64,000 nt of DNA from Synechococcus sp. A18-25c (GTDB taxonomy: Bacteria; Cyanobacteriota; Cyanobacteriia; PCC-6307; Cyanobiaceae): assembly GCF_014280035.1 (NCBI RefSeq), contig NZ_CP047957.1, positions 682,001 to 746,000 of the forward strand. Reading direction: 5' to 3'. Shown piece by piece: positions 1 through 11,065 of the stretch (the first letter of the stretch is position 1; every line of letters starts with the position of its first letter). Below the pieces are notes generated by a model, which did no database searches, was not told the origin of the DNA, and saw only the letters and a list, made by a program, of their open reading frames with translations. A program made the position numbers and the translations under genes.

Positions 1-2582
1 GAGATCAAGCGCTCGTCTTCGAGTGGAACACGATTCAGCAGTTGTCGATAAACAGCATCGACAACCTCACGGCGCTCTGATTCTGATGCCCCTCTAACGA
101 GCGATAGTTTCATTGGTAAGCCAGACCGCTTGAGATAGCCAGCAGCATCACCGACAGGGAGTGATGCCTCAAGACGCGCACTGGGCTTGTCTGCTACGCC
201 AGCACCACTAAGGCCGTTGCGGAAAGCACTTGGAGAGTTAAGTGAGCGACTCCAATCTTGAGCTGTCAGTGAGTCTTTGCCCCCCAATCTTGCGAGCGTT
301 CGATTGGGAATTCGCTTCATCATCACCGACCAAGGCTCGATAGGAGCCACTTCGCTAACCCCACTGATCCATTGGTTGATGTCACCAGTGTTCCGCTGCG
401 ATTGATTGCGGGGTGTTGTGTCACCACTGGATTTGAACGCATCTTTCAGCCTGGAATCTGGGCGGGGCCTCACGGTGAGATCGGCCACAGCTGTTGCTGT
501 GAAAGGCCTCCGCATGGATGGAGCTCGTCGAGTGGTCAGATCACCAGGGGTGATGAATCGCTCGTAAGGAACCGTGTCTTCGCCGAAGCAATCCTTGTAG
601 TCCTTGCTGTCGATCAGGGCGTCAACAACGCCGTAAAAGCCTCGGCGAGCCGCGGTGTCGAACAACGCGTCGATTTCCCATCGGCCGAAGGTGGGACGTC
701 CGAGCAAGCGGCGGTGCATTACCTCAATCGCTTTGGCGATGTAGAGGCCTTCCCAGTAACGACGTCGGAAGGCGTCGGAGCGCGCCACGCTGCGGATGAA
801 ATCCCTCAGGCTGATGTCGCCATTTTCCAGACGGGCTTCTTCGGATCCCAGGCGCTCACCGGCATAGCCGGCATTGCCGAGAACCTGGACGTAGACAGCC
901 TGAATCACCGCTTGGGTGGACGATTCGGTGTTGCGGATGCTGGGTTGTCCTGCCCTGCGGGGCATGGCTGCTCCGCCGGTGGCAATTTGCTGCAGCCTCA
1001 CCACACGGGGCCCCACCTTGCGTGGTCGACTACCGCGGAACTGAGGGCTGTCCATCTGTCCCGGTTGTGCCATGCCGTTGCTGACCAGCAGACGGCGCGT
1101 GTCGTAGCTGAACGGTGCCGGTCGGGTCGAGACGGACGCTGTGCCCGAGGGGAAGATGGCTCCGTACTGGTTGCCCACGGGATCGTTGCCGCCTCCGTAG
1201 ACGTGCTGATCAGCCAGTGGTTGGCGGTAGGACGCGTAGAGCGTCACGTACTGAGGTGCGCCCTCGAAGGGTGCGCTGAATTTGAACAGGCGTCGGTTGG
1301 AGCCCCACCCTGCGCTCTCCTGGGCCTCTTCTCCCAGATCACGCAGGTAAGGAACGGTCTCCTCTCCGAAGGTCTGCGCATATTCATTGCTGTTGACCAG
1401 CACGTCCACAAGGCCATTCAGGCCTTGTTCACTCACGATGGAAAACGACTTCCGGAATTCCTCCAGGGAGCTGATGCCACGACCAAGAAAGTGGCGATAA
1501 GCCAACTCCACGACGCGGCTGTTCACAAAACGGCCGTAAAACTGCGTTCTATATTCCTTGCTCTTCCCAAGGGCGCGGATGAATTCCCGCATGGAGATCT
1601 TGCCCTGCACGAGCTGACTGGCTTCCGAGCGGCAAGGGGTCTGTGAGTAGCCCTTGGCGATGTCGCGTTCAAACACTTGCCTGTAAGCCGCGCGAACGAT
1701 CTCAGCCTTTTCCGCGCCGGAAAGACCTGGCCGCATTTCAAAGCGCTGGGCCGATTCCGAAGCCAGGGCATAAATCGCAGGGAGCTGTAGGCCCTGACTC
1801 ACTGGACTGCCGGGTTTCTGGCGTGTTGAGGGAGTGGCGACGGCCAGTTCCTTCAACAAAACGTTGAAGCAATCGATGGCTAGCCGACGTGCTTCGGGGC
1901 GCTCCCTCAGCAGGTCCGCGCAGGCAGCGCGCATCTCTTGAAGGGCCACGTTGGTGGCACTCAGCGAGCAGTTTTTCTCAAGGACGTCGCGCAGTCCTCG
2001 GGTGTTCACCGCAAGGATGCTGGGGTCACCGGCAACAAGGGCATAGCCCACATAACGCAGGAACCATCCGAGGTCGCGCACGGATTTGCGCATGAAGGCT
2101 GGACCGTATTTGGCCACGCTGATCGCGTTGAATCCGGTGGGAAGCACCACGCGGACGTCGGCGTCTCCACCGGTTCCTTCGAGCAATCGCGTGAAAAAGT
2201 TGCCCCGTTTGGTGATGCCGCTGTCGCCGGTGAAGGTGCGCACGGACTGCTCGAATGCCACCTGGTCGGCCGCCAGTGGAGTGGCGTCGGACGACCGGGC
2301 CATCTCGCCTGTGCTGAGAGGGGCTTCGAGGAATGACAGCGGTGTGCCACCAACAAAAATGCGATTGGCGGCACGGGCGACGATCGCCTCGGCATTTGAC
2401 GCGATGATCCGCGACGCTTCCAGCCGGTCGTTGCCGCTGCGGAAGAAGGTGATCAGTGTGTCGAGCTCGCCGCCATCCGGAAAGCGGTCTTGCTGTTCTG
2501 CCTGGCGAACGCTGGAGAGCGGCAGGGTGTCGTACAGCTGAGGGGAAACCCTTGGGCTGCCGCTGCTGGCGGTCACGGTCAT
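1..2582 (-). CDS. apcE: Phycobilisome core-membrane linker ApcE (3' end cut by window)
   Basis: ApcE (L-CM) anchors the phycobilisome core to the thylakoid membrane and passes energy to the photosystems. The reverse strand starts with MTVTASSGSPRVSPQLYDTL, a characteristic ApcE N-terminus, followed by a phycobilin-binding-like domain. Linker repeats follow: motifs of the type FGE(D/E)TVPY are encoded near 1351-1370 and 568-590, and a further linker motif, YRQLLNRVPLEDERLI, lies at the window edge. About 860 codons are present and the frame is open to base 1; the family is usually over 900 residues, so the C-terminal linker part lies outside. Transcription runs leftward, divergent from the methyltransferase. 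The gene is read directly from the sequence although its stop is missing. Confidence 0.95.
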   Translation of the reverse strand, partial: MTVTASSGSPRVSPQLYDTLPLSSVRQAEQQDRFPDGGELDTLITFFRSGNDRLEASRIIASNAEAIVARAANRIFVGGTPLSFLEAPLSTGEMARSSDATPLAADQVAFEQSVRTFTGDSGITKRGNFFTRLLEGTGGDADVRVVLPTGFNAISVAKYGPAFMRKSVRDLGWFLRYVGYALVAGDPSILAVNTRGLRDVLEKNCSLSATNVALQEMRAACADLLRERPEARRLAIDCFNVLLKELAVATPSTRQKPGSPVSQGLQLPAIYALASESAQRFEMRPGLSGAEKAEIVRAAYRQVFERDIAKGYSQTPCRSEASQLVQGKISMREFIRALGKSKEYRTQFYGRFVNSRVVELAYRHFLGRGISSLEEFRKSFSIVSEQGLNGLVDVLVNSNEYAQTFGEETVPYLRDLGEEAQESAGWGSNRRLFKFSAPFEGAPQYVTLYASYRQPLADQHVYGGGNDPVGNQYGAIFPSGTASVSTRPAPFSYDTRRLLVSNGMAQPGQMDSPQFRGSRPRKVGPRVVRLQQIATGGAAMPRRAGQPSIRNTESSTQAVIQAVYVQVLGNAGYAGERLGSEEARLENGDISLRDFIRSVARSDAFRRRYWEGLYIAKAIEVMHRRLLGRPTFGRWEIDALFDTAARRGFYGVVDALIDSKDYKDCFGEDTVPYERFITPGDLTTRRAPSMRRPFTATAVADLTVRPRPDSRLKDAFKSSGDTTPRNQSQRNTGDINQWISGVSEVAPIEPWSVMMKRIPNRTLARLGGKDSLTAQDWSRSLNSPSAFRNGLSGAGVADKPSARLEASLPVGDAAGYLKRSGLPMKLSLVRGASESERREVVDAVYRQLLNRVPLEDERLI

Positions 2583-2654
2583 GAACGGGAGCAAGCAGGG
2601 TTTGGCCACGTTACGGCTCGTGCCGAGGCCTCCCGAGCCAGCATGAACAAATGT

Positions 2655-2672
2655 TTGCAGGGGTTGCTGCAA
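2655..2672. repeat. Inverted repeat TTGCAG-N6-CTGCAA between apcE and a methyltransferase gene
   Basis: A perfect 6-bp dyad with a 6-base spacer lies about 75 bases upstream of the apcE start codon and 70 bases upstream of the likely GTG start of the divergent gene. The geometry resembles a dimeric regulator site. No regulator can be named from the sequence. Confidence 0.3.
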
Positions 2673-2740
2673 TTGGCGTGCTGTGGGGGGCGCTCGTGAA
2701 ATGCTCCAAATCCATCCCACCTACTGGAGTTCGCCGCCCC

Positions 2741-3934
2741 GTGCAGTCCACGCCTTCGGATGCCGCCACACCCGTGGTGAGCGATTTCTATGACCGCTTT
2801 CCCTATCCAGGCGACCCACTTCAAGATGGTCCGCCACCTGGATACAACTGGCGTTGGTGCCATGACAGCGTCCTGGCCGCTGTTCTTGGAGCTGTGCCCC
2901 AGCGCTCCGATCGCTCCGTTCCGGTGCGGATCCTCGATGCGGGATGCGGGACCGGTGTCAGCACCGATTACCTCTGTCATCTGAATCCCGGCGCCCAGGT
3001 TCTTGCTGTCGACATCAGCGCCGGAGCGCTCGCCGTGGCCCGTGAGCGGCTGCGACGGTCTGGAGGCGCCAAGCAGGTCAATGTCCTGCGTCAGGAACAG
3101 CGCAGTCTTCTCGACCTTCAGGGAGAGGGACCGTTCGACTACATCAACTCTGTGGGAGTGCTTCATCACCTGCGCGATCCGTTGGCGGGGCTCAAGGCAC
3201 TGGCGTCGCTTCTGGCTGATGGGGGCCTGTTGCATCTGTTTCTTTACGCCAACGGCGGGCGTTGGGAGATCCACCGCACCCAGCGAGCTCTGACCCGTCT
3301 CGGAGCTGGCACGGGAGCCGAGGGACTGCGCCTGGGTCGGGACCTATTTCAGTCGCTGCCGGAGAGCAACCGCCTGCGGATCAATTACGAGCAGCGCTGG
3401 CGGATCGACACCGCAGCGGATGCCAATTTCGCGGATATGTATCTCCATCCCCAAGAGACCAGCTACGACCTCAGCAGCCTTTTCTCCCTGATCGAGACGG
3501 CGGGTCTTCAGTTCGCCGGGTTTTCCAATCCGGCGGTTTGGGATCCTTCCCGGCTGCTCGAGGGGGAGCTTTTGCAGAGAGCTCTTGCGCTTCCCGAGCG
3601 GGATCGGTGGCTGCTGGTGGAAGATCTCGACCCTGACATCAGCCATTTCGAATTCTTCGTGTCCCGCACGCCCATCCGTCCCCAGGCCTGGGATGACGAC
3701 TGCGAGCTGCTCAAGACCCGTGGTCGTCGACAACCCTGTCTCTGGGGGTGGCCGTCCGCCAACCTGCTTGGGCCTGATCTCGAGCCGATCAGCTTGAGCG
3801 CCGCCGAGTTTGCCTTGCTGGAAGCCATCGAGAATCAGCCCTCTCGCTCGCTCGGTGAGCTGGGTCTGAGCGATGAGACTGCTTCGGTGGCAAGGGAGCT
3901 GATGGCCCGGAAACTGCTGCTCCTCGAGGTCTGA
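2741..3934 (+). CDS. Class I SAM-dependent methyltransferase
   Basis: The protein of about 397 residues carries a class I methyltransferase core. Motif I is ILDAGCGTGVST, followed by an acidic motif (VLAVDIS) and a post-motif region with INSVGVLHHL. It begins with a segment containing SDFYDRFPYPGDP, typical of a family of bacterial methyltransferases whose substrates are mostly unknown. The frame is open upstream to an ATG at 2651, but GTG 2741 fits the conserved start better and leaves room for the apcE promoter. The C-terminal 100 residues have no motif I recognise. It is divergent from apcE and just upstream of the ATP synthase operon. The substrate is unknown. Confidence 0.8.
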   Translation: MQSTPSDAATPVVSDFYDRFPYPGDPLQDGPPPGYNWRWCHDSVLAAVLGAVPQRSDRSVPVRILDAGCGTGVSTDYLCHLNPGAQVLAVDISAGALAVARERLRRSGGAKQVNVLRQEQRSLLDLQGEGPFDYINSVGVLHHLRDPLAGLKALASLLADGGLLHLFLYANGGRWEIHRTQRALTRLGAGTGAEGLRLGRDLFQSLPESNRLRINYEQRWRIDTAADANFADMYLHPQETSYDLSSLFSLIETAGLQFAGFSNPAVWDPSRLLEGELLQRALALPERDRWLLVEDLDPDISHFEFFVSRTPIRPQAWDDDCELLKTRGRRQPCLWGWPSANLLGPDLEPISLSAAEFALLEAIENQPSRSLGELGLSDETASVARELMARKLLLLEV

Positions 3935-3957
3935 GCTGCTGGAGCTCGAGAAAACGC

Positions 3958-4383
3958 GTGATAGATTCCGCGCGCTTTCTCAGATGTTGTTTGCTGGCTA
4001 CCACCACCACCGAATCAACTGCGGCATCCGTTGCGACTGATTCCGGTATGGGCGAGTACGCGAAGCTCCAACGACGTCTGATGCTGGCCACCTTGGCGTT
4101 ATCTCTGGTCGCGGCTTTGATCGCGCTGGTTCGATTTGATGTCTTGGTGGCCCGCAGCCTGCTGGTGGGTTCCTGCGCTGGTCTTCTTTACCTGCGTCTA
4201 CTCGCCCGCAGCGTCGCCCGGCTCGGCGGAGGTTCCCGCCAGGTTGGACGGTTCCAGTTGATTGTGCCAATGCTTCTTGTCGTTGCAGCGGCCAAGCTCC
4301 CCCAACTGGAATTGCTTCCAGCCTTCCTCGGATTCCTTCTCTACAAGCCAGCTCTGATTCTTCAGACCGTCATCGACGGCTGA
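3958..4383 (+). CDS. atp1: ATP synthase protein I (Atp1)
   Basis: This is the small membrane protein that heads cyanobacterial atp operons and is thought to assist assembly of the c ring. Up to 141 residues are encoded, with four hydrophobic stretches, for example LMLATLALSLVAALIALV and the C-terminal FLGFLLYKPALILQTVIDG. The open frame starts at GTG 3958; an ATG at 4048 (MGEYAKLQRR) would also give a plausible shorter protein, so the start is uncertain. It lies 21 bases before the a-subunit gene. Position and the C-terminal LLYKPA motif support the call; sequence conservation in this family is weak. Confidence 0.8.
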   Translation: MIDSARFLRCCLLATTTTESTAASVATDSGMGEYAKLQRRLMLATLALSLVAALIALVRFDVLVARSLLVGSCAGLLYLRLLARSVARLGGGSRQVGRFQLIVPMLLVVAAAKLPQLELLPAFLGFLLYKPALILQTVIDG

Positions 4384-4404
4384 GTCCGCGCACTTCCCCA
4401 ACAC

Positions 4405-5133
4405 ATGGTTCCGTCGCTCCTCAACCTGCCGTTTGCCGAACTGGAGGTCGGTCAACACCTCTACTGGCAAATCGGCAACCTGAACCTCCATGGCCAGGTT
4501 TTTCTTAGCTCCTGGGTCGTGATCGGCCTGCTGCTGCTGCTCGTGGTGAGTGGCACCCGCAAAATGGAGCGCGATCCCAAAGGTGTGCAGAACCTCCTTG
4601 AGTTTCTCTGGGATTACCTCCGCGAACTCGCCCGGGAGCAGATCGGAGAAAAGGCTTATCGCGACTGGCTTCCCTTCGTAGGAACTCTGTTCCTTTTCAT
4701 CTTCGTCTGCAATTGGGGTGGTGCTCTCATCCCCTGGCGTCTGATCGAGCTCCCCAACGGAGAGCTGGGTGCCCCGACCGCAGATATCAACACCACGGTG
4801 GCCATGGCCCTGCTGGTGTCGCTCTCTTACTTCTATGCAGGTTTGAGCCGGAAGGGACTGCGCTACTTCGAGTACTACGTGGAGCCGACGCCGATCATGC
4901 TTCCGTTCAAGATCATCGAGGACTTCACCAAACCGCTGTCACTGTCCTTCCGTCTGTTTGGAAACATCCTGGCGGATGAGCTTGTGGTGGCCGTTCTGGC
5001 CTTCCTGGTGCCTGTTCTGGTTCCCCTGCCGGCGATGTTCCTCGGTTTGTTCACCAGCGCCATTCAGGCTCTGATTTTCGCGACGCTCGCCGCTAATTAC
5101 ATCGGCGAAGCCGTTCATGAAGAGGCTCACTAA
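4405..5133 (+). CDS. atpB: ATP synthase F0 subunit a
   Basis: Subunit a forms the proton half-channels next to the c ring of the thylakoid ATP synthase. The 242-residue length is usual for cyanobacteria. The functionally essential arginine is visible at residue 183 in the motif [12 protein letters not shown], and the C-terminal helix [18 protein letters not shown] is characteristic. Several hydrophobic helices are present. It is called atpI in the cyanobacterial/plastid naming. It follows atp1 and precedes the c-subunit gene by about 150 bases, which include a strong hairpin. Confidence 0.97.
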   Translation: MVPSLLNLPFAELEVGQHLYWQIGNLNLHGQVFLSSWVVIGLLLLLVVSGTRKMERDPKGVQNLLEFLWDYLRELAREQIGEKAYRDWLPFVGTLFLFIFVCNWGGALIPWRLIELPNGELGAPTADINTTVAMALLVSLSYFYAGLSRKGLRYFEYYVEPTPIMLPFKIIEDFTKPLSLSFRLFGNILADELVVAVLAFLVPVLVPLPAMFLGLFTSAIQALIFATLAANYIGEAVHEEAH

Positions 5134-5173
5134 GCCTCGTCTCATCTTTCGCAGGTCCCCCGCGATCTGCTAA

Positions 5174-5536
<363 letters not shown>

Positions 5537-5616
5537 TCAGGTCATCGCACGGAAGGATCCTTGCTCCTTCCGTGGTCCTGATTCGTTCGATTTGATTCAC
5601 CCCATCGCACCCTTCC

Positions 5617-6081
5617 ATGCCCTGGCTTCTGCTTGCTGAAGCAGGTGTTCCGGAGGGAGGTCTCTTTGACCTCGATGCCACCTTGCCGCTGATGGCGGTT
5701 CAGGTGGTTCTCCTCACCTTCCTGCTCAATTCCCTGTTCTTCCGGCCGGTCGGCAAGGTCGTGGAGGATCGCGAGGGTTACATCGCGACCAGTCGTGCTG
5801 ATGCCAAGCAAAAGCTTGAGCAGATTCAGCGACTAGAAGCTGATCTCCAGGATCAACTCCGTGGAGCCCGTCAGGCTGCCCAAGCCGCCATCGTTGAGGC
5901 CGAACAAGAGGTGGACCGTCTTTACCGCGAGGCTCTCGCCGAAGCGGAGGCTGAAGCCAATCGCACACGCGAAAAGGCTCGGAGAGAGATCGAAGCTCAG
6001 CGTGAAACCGCTCAATCCCAGTTGATGGGTCAGGTGGATCAGCTCAGTGCCCAGATCATCAAACGACTTCTGGCTGCCTGA
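5617..6081 (+). CDS. atpF2: ATP synthase F0 subunit b' (second peripheral stalk subunit)
   Basis: Photosynthetic ATP synthases use a b/b' heterodimer as the peripheral stalk. The 154-residue protein has one N-terminal membrane helix ([17 protein letters not shown]), followed by the conserved [15 protein letters not shown] and a long charged coiled coil. The stop codon shares one base with the ATG of the b gene at 6081, so the two are probably translationally coupled. It is called atpG in cyanobacterial naming. Confidence 0.95.
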   Translation: MPWLLLAEAGVPEGGLFDLDATLPLMAVQVVLLTFLLNSLFFRPVGKVVEDREGYIATSRADAKQKLEQIQRLEADLQDQLRGARQAAQAAIVEAEQEVDRLYREALAEAEAEANRTREKARREIEAQRETAQSQLMGQVDQLSAQIIKRLLAA

Positions 6082-6602
6082 TGATGATGCTTCCCACACT
6101 CTTCGCCTCTGAAGGCGGCTTCGGTCTCAACCTCAACTTGTTTGAGACCAACCTCATCAACTTGGTCATCGTGATCGGGGTTTTGTATTGGTTCCTCAAG
6201 GGGTTCCTCGGTGGAATCCTCGAACGTCGTCGTCAGGCCATCCTCAAGGATCTTGAGGATTCCGAAGGTCGTCTGCGTCAGGCCACAGCCGAACTCGCGC
6301 GTGCCCAGGAAGACCTGGCCGCTGCGCAGCAGAAGGCGGAAAAAATCCGTGTTGACGGCAAGGCCCGTGCTGAAGCCATCCGCAAGGACGGTGAGCTCCG
6401 CACCATTCAGGCCATGGCAGCTCTCAAGCAGGATGCTTTGGCTGATTTGAACGCTGAAGGTGCACGCCTCACCGAGGAGCTTCGTCGCCAGGCCGCCCTT
6501 GCCGCCATCGACAAGGTGATGGCTGAACTCCCCGGACGTCTTGATGCAGCGGGCCAATCCCGTCTCATCGATTCCTCCATCAGCAATCTGGAGGACGCCT
6601 GA
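6081..6602 (+). CDS. atpF: ATP synthase F0 subunit b
   Basis: The 173-residue stalk subunit has a hydrophobic segment LINLVIVIGVLYWFLKGFLG near residues 25-45, then a long alanine/glutamate/arginine-rich helix expected to form a coiled coil with b'. It overlaps the b' gene by one base at its start and the delta gene by one base at its end (TGATG junctions), as is usual in this operon. Confidence 0.96.
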   Translation: MMMLPTLFASEGGFGLNLNLFETNLINLVIVIGVLYWFLKGFLGGILERRRQAILKDLEDSEGRLRQATAELARAQEDLAAAQQKAEKIRVDGKARAEAIRKDGELRTIQAMAALKQDALADLNAEGARLTEELRRQAALAAIDKVMAELPGRLDAAGQSRLIDSSISNLEDA

Positions 6603-7150
6603 TGCCCCTACTCAACACTCTGGCCACCCCTTACGCCGAAGCTCTGCTTCAGGTCACCGACGCCCGCAGCGAATCGGATGACGTGGCTGCCCAGTGCAAG
6701 GAGCTGCTTGCTCTCTGGGACTCCAGCGATTCGCTGCGTGAGGCCATGACCTCACCAGTGCTCGAGCCCGCTGCCAAGAAGAAGGCTCTCACTGAACTGC
6801 TCTCCGAGCAGGTCAAGCCTTCCCTGATGAATCTGCTCAAGGTTCTTGCTGACCGTCAACGTCTTGCGGCGTTCGATTCGGTGTTGCGCCGTTTCCTCGA
6901 GTTGTATCGGGACTCGCGCAACATCTCCTTGGCCCATGTGCGCTCGGCCCAGGCACTCACCGAAGCTCAGACAGCGTCGCTGACGGCCAAGGTGCAGTCC
7001 ATGGTCGGCACCGGCACGGTCGAAATCGATCTGACCATCGACCCAAGCCTCATCGGTGGCTTTGTCGTGAACATCGGTTCTCAGGTCATCGATGCCAGCC
7101 TGTCTGGCCAGGTCCGCCGTCTGGGTCTTGCTCTCGCCAAGGCGAGCTGA
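6602..7150 (+). CDS. atpH: ATP synthase F1 subunit delta
   Basis: Delta links the F1 head to the b/b' stalk. The protein is 182 residues, as expected. The N-terminus TLATPYAEALLQVT matches the family opening, and the C-terminal half contains the signature-like IDPSLIGGFVVNIGSQVIDASLSGQVRRL. The start overlaps the stop of the b gene (TGATG). It is named atpD in cyanobacteria. A 57-base gap separates it from the alpha gene. Confidence 0.96.
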   Translation: MPLLNTLATPYAEALLQVTDARSESDDVAAQCKELLALWDSSDSLREAMTSPVLEPAAKKKALTELLSEQVKPSLMNLLKVLADRQRLAAFDSVLRRFLELYRDSRNISLAHVRSAQALTEAQTASLTAKVQSMVGTGTVEIDLTIDPSLIGGFVVNIGSQVIDASLSGQVRRLGLALAKAS

Positions 7151-8728
<1,578 letters not shown>

Positions 8729-8738
8729 GGTCTGAGGC

Positions 8739-9689
8739 ATGGCAAATCTCAAAGAGATCCGAGACCGAATTAAATCGGTCAAGAACACCCGCAAGATCAC
8801 CGAGGCCATGCGCCTCGTGGCTGCGGCCAAGGTTCGCCGCGCTCAAGAGCAGGTGTTGCGCAGCCGTCCCTTTGCGGACCGGCTTGCCCGCCTGCTGGAA
8901 AATCTTCAGACGCGCATGCAGTTTGAAGACGCGGATGCTCCTTTGATGGAGCAGCGCAATGTCGAGTCGATCACCCTCGTCGCGGTCACCGGCGACCGGG
9001 GTCTCTGCGGCGGTTACAACACCAACATCATCAAGCGCACCGAAGTGCGTTTCGCTGAGCTTCAGAGCAAGGGTTACAAGGTTGATCTGGTGCTGATTGG
9101 TCGCAAAGCCATCAGCTATTTCACCAACCGCAACTACCCGATTCAGGCCACCTTCACAGGCCTGGAGCAGGTGCCCACTGCTGATGAAGCCGGTTCCATC
9201 GCCAATGAAGTGTTTGCGGAGTTCCTCTCCGAAACCACCGACCGCGTTGAGATCATTTACACCAAGTTCATCAACTTGGTGAGCTGCAAGCCTGTCGTTC
9301 AGACTCTGCTGCCTCTCGATCCTCAGGGCATCGCAGAAGCGGATGATGAAATCTTCCGTCTCACCACCAAAGATGGTGAGCTGCGGGTGGAGTCGGGTTC
9401 GGCTCCTGCCAACACCCAGCCGGAGCTTCCCTCCGACATCGTGTTTGAGCAGAGCCCTGAGCAGCTCTTGAATGCACTGCTTCCTCTGTATCTGCAGAAT
9501 CAGTTGCTGCGCTCTCTGCAGGAATCGGCAGCATCCGAACTGGCCAGCCGGATGACGGCGATGAACAACGCCAGCGACAATGCCAAGGCGCTCGCCAAGA
9601 CGCTCACCCTGGATTACAACAAGGCACGTCAGGCTGCGATTACGCAGGAGATTCTCGAGGTGGCAGGTGGTGCTGCTGCTGTTGGTTGA
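8739..9689 (+). CDS. atpG: ATP synthase F1 subunit gamma
   Basis: Gamma is the central rotor shaft. The 316-residue length includes the extra segment typical of photosynthetic gammas (about residues 195-235). As expected for cyanobacteria, this segment lacks the cysteine pair that gives thioredoxin control in chloroplasts. The N-terminus [20 protein letters not shown] and the C-terminal [20 protein letters not shown] are family signatures. It is atpC in cyanobacterial naming and the last gene before the operon terminator. Confidence 0.98.
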   Translation: MANLKEIRDRIKSVKNTRKITEAMRLVAAAKVRRAQEQVLRSRPFADRLARLLENLQTRMQFEDADAPLMEQRNVESITLVAVTGDRGLCGGYNTNIIKRTEVRFAELQSKGYKVDLVLIGRKAISYFTNRNYPIQATFTGLEQVPTADEAGSIANEVFAEFLSETTDRVEIIYTKFINLVSCKPVVQTLLPLDPQGIAEADDEIFRLTTKDGELRVESGSAPANTQPELPSDIVFEQSPEQLLNALLPLYLQNQLLRSLQESAASELASRMTAMNNASDNAKALAKTLTLDYNKARQAAITQEILEVAGGAAAVG

Positions 9690-9712
9690 TCGCATCACAA
9701 CCGTTTTTCTTC

Positions 9713-9736
9713 GCCGGTCCCAGGGCCGGCTTTTTT
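9713..9736 (+). terminator. Rho-independent terminator of the main atp operon
   Basis: GCCGG and CCGGC arms (9713-9717 and 9726-9730) are followed directly by TTTTTTA. It lies 24 bases after the gamma stop codon, where the long ATP synthase operon would end. Confidence 0.8.
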
Positions 9737-9768
9737 ATTGCCGATCGCTTCAGTGGTCTTGAACGAGG

Positions 9769-10497
9769 ATGGGGAGGCGGTGTCATCGCCTGCCCGTGGA
9801 GCTGCACCATCTGTTCCCCACCGTTGTTGCAACGGATCGCCTTGTTCTTGACCCGCTGGATCTGGCGGCTCAACTGCAGACGCTCCTGGCGATGCGGGGT
9901 GACGCTTCCAGCAATCCCGATGAGGGCTGCGCCTGGACCGGTGATCTCAATGGTGTGTGGCAGTTGCATGAGCACCCTGATTTTCGTGACCTGGCGGATC
10001 AGGTGACGACTCGCGTCTGGCGCTACCTGACGATGACGGGATTCGATGCCGATGGCCTCGATCTTCATCTGCAGCGCTGCTGGCCTGTGCTCAGCGAGTG
10101 GGGGCAAGTGGTCGGGCGTCACCACCATCCCAATGCGCATCTCAGTGCTGTTCTCTATCTCAGCGGTGACGGCAGCGGTGTGGATGGGCCGTTGTGTCTG
10201 CACGCGCCGCAGCAGCTCAACGAACTGGTTCCGGGTTTGGCTGTCGGCCATGGCGGGCCCATCACCCATGACCATCCCTGCAATCAGCCGGAATGGATGC
10301 TGTCCTCGGAACCGGGTTTGCTGGTGTTGTTCACGTCGCGGTTGCACCACAGCGTGGCGGCCAACGAGACGGAGGATGCGTTGCGAGTCTCCGTCAGTTT
10401 TGATTTCGTGCTGACTGCGCGTGCTGCAGACCGTCCTTCGGAATACATGTCGCCCCATCCCCACCAATGGCAGCGCTGCAAACGGCCCGTGCCCTGA
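9769..10497 (+). CDS. Putative 2OG-Fe(II) oxygenase family protein
   Basis: Up to 242 residues. Visible features are GQVVGRHHHPNAHLSAVLYL, a His-rich N-terminal metal-site-like segment, and FTSRLHHSVAANETEDALRVSVSFDF, which supplies a distal His and an Arg in the pattern expected of 2-oxoglutarate/Fe(II) oxygenases. The layout resembles the TIGR02466-type family, whose substrates are unknown. The start may be ATG 9769 or GTG 9796, since the first nine residues are not family-like. It lies just after the atp terminator, so it probably has its own promoter. Confidence 0.65.
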   Translation: MGRRCHRLPVELHHLFPTVVATDRLVLDPLDLAAQLQTLLAMRGDASSNPDEGCAWTGDLNGVWQLHEHPDFRDLADQVTTRVWRYLTMTGFDADGLDLHLQRCWPVLSEWGQVVGRHHHPNAHLSAVLYLSGDGSGVDGPLCLHAPQQLNELVPGLAVGHGGPITHDHPCNQPEWMLSSEPGLLVLFTSRLHHSVAANETEDALRVSVSFDFVLTARAADRPSEYMSPHPHQWQRCKRPVP

Positions 10498-10529
10498 GAG
10501 GATGCCATGCCTGGAACGTTCCCTGAAGG

Positions 10530-10865
10530 ATGAGCGAATCAACGGTGGCCACCTACACAATCAGTGTTGAGTTGGATGGTCAGCAGCATCAGTTCCAGTG
10601 TCGTGCCGATCAGACCGTGCTCTCGGCGGCTGAGGCGGCTGGGGTGATGGTGCCCAGTTCCTGTTGTGCAGGGGTTTGCACCACCTGCGCCGCCCGCCTC
10701 AGTGAGGGTGAGGTGCATCAGCCGGATGCCATGGGAGTGAAGGAGGATCTGCGCAAGGACGGCTTCTCTCTCCTGTGTGTGGCCTATCCCCGTTCGGATC
10801 TGAAGGTGATCGCCGGTCAGGAAGATGCGCTCTATGAGGCCCAGTTCGGTCAGTACCAGAAGTGA
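10530..10865 (+). CDS. Plant-type [2Fe-2S] ferredoxin
   Basis: This 111-residue protein has the plant-type cluster pattern: C45-x4-C50-x2-C53 and C83. The cluster loop is SSCCAGVCTTC, with a cysteine where PetF-type proteins have arginine ([10 protein letters not shown]). It is more divergent than the canonical petF product encoded at 40.7 kb, so it is probably a specialised electron carrier rather than the main photosynthetic ferredoxin. Its stop overlaps the GTG start of the next small gene by four bases (GTGA), which suggests co-expression. Confidence 0.9.
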   Translation: MSESTVATYTISVELDGQQHQFQCRADQTVLSAAEAAGVMVPSSCCAGVCTTCAARLSEGEVHQPDAMGVKEDLRKDGFSLLCVAYPRSDLKVIAGQEDALYEAQFGQYQK

Positions 10866-11065
10866 AGCTGACGTCGCTCAGGCTTGATCTGATTCGGCCT
10901 GAGTACCAAGGGATCGTTGAGATGCGTCGCTGGGTGCATCAGCAGTTGCACCCCCACGGGCAGCCGCTGCGATGGGCGATCACAGGTCTTGCCGTCAATG
11001 CGGCTGGACAGCAGTGCGTACAGGTGGAGGCCGTTGTCCTCACACCAACGGTGGACACGCCGTGA
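10862..11065 (+). CDS. Small conserved-looking hypothetical protein in ferredoxin operon
   Basis: A 67-residue protein starting with GTG. It overlaps the ferredoxin stop by four bases, and its own stop overlaps the next GTG start by four bases. That double GTGA overlap is good evidence that it is a real gene. The sequence is a mix of charged and hydrophobic residues (EMRRWVHQQL, RWAITGLAV) with no motif I recognise, no signal peptide and no membrane segment. Function unknown; an accessory to the ferredoxin or the DUF3326 protein is only an inference from position. Confidence 0.65.
   Translation: MKLTSLRLDLIRPEYQGIVEMRRWVHQQLHPHGQPLRWAITGLAVNAAGQQCVQVEAVVLTPTVDTP

Noticed and set aside
372-1646. 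Long plus-strand open frame of 424 codons at the left edge
   Set aside because: It lies antisense to apcE, whose minus-strand frame gives clear ApcE sequence throughout.
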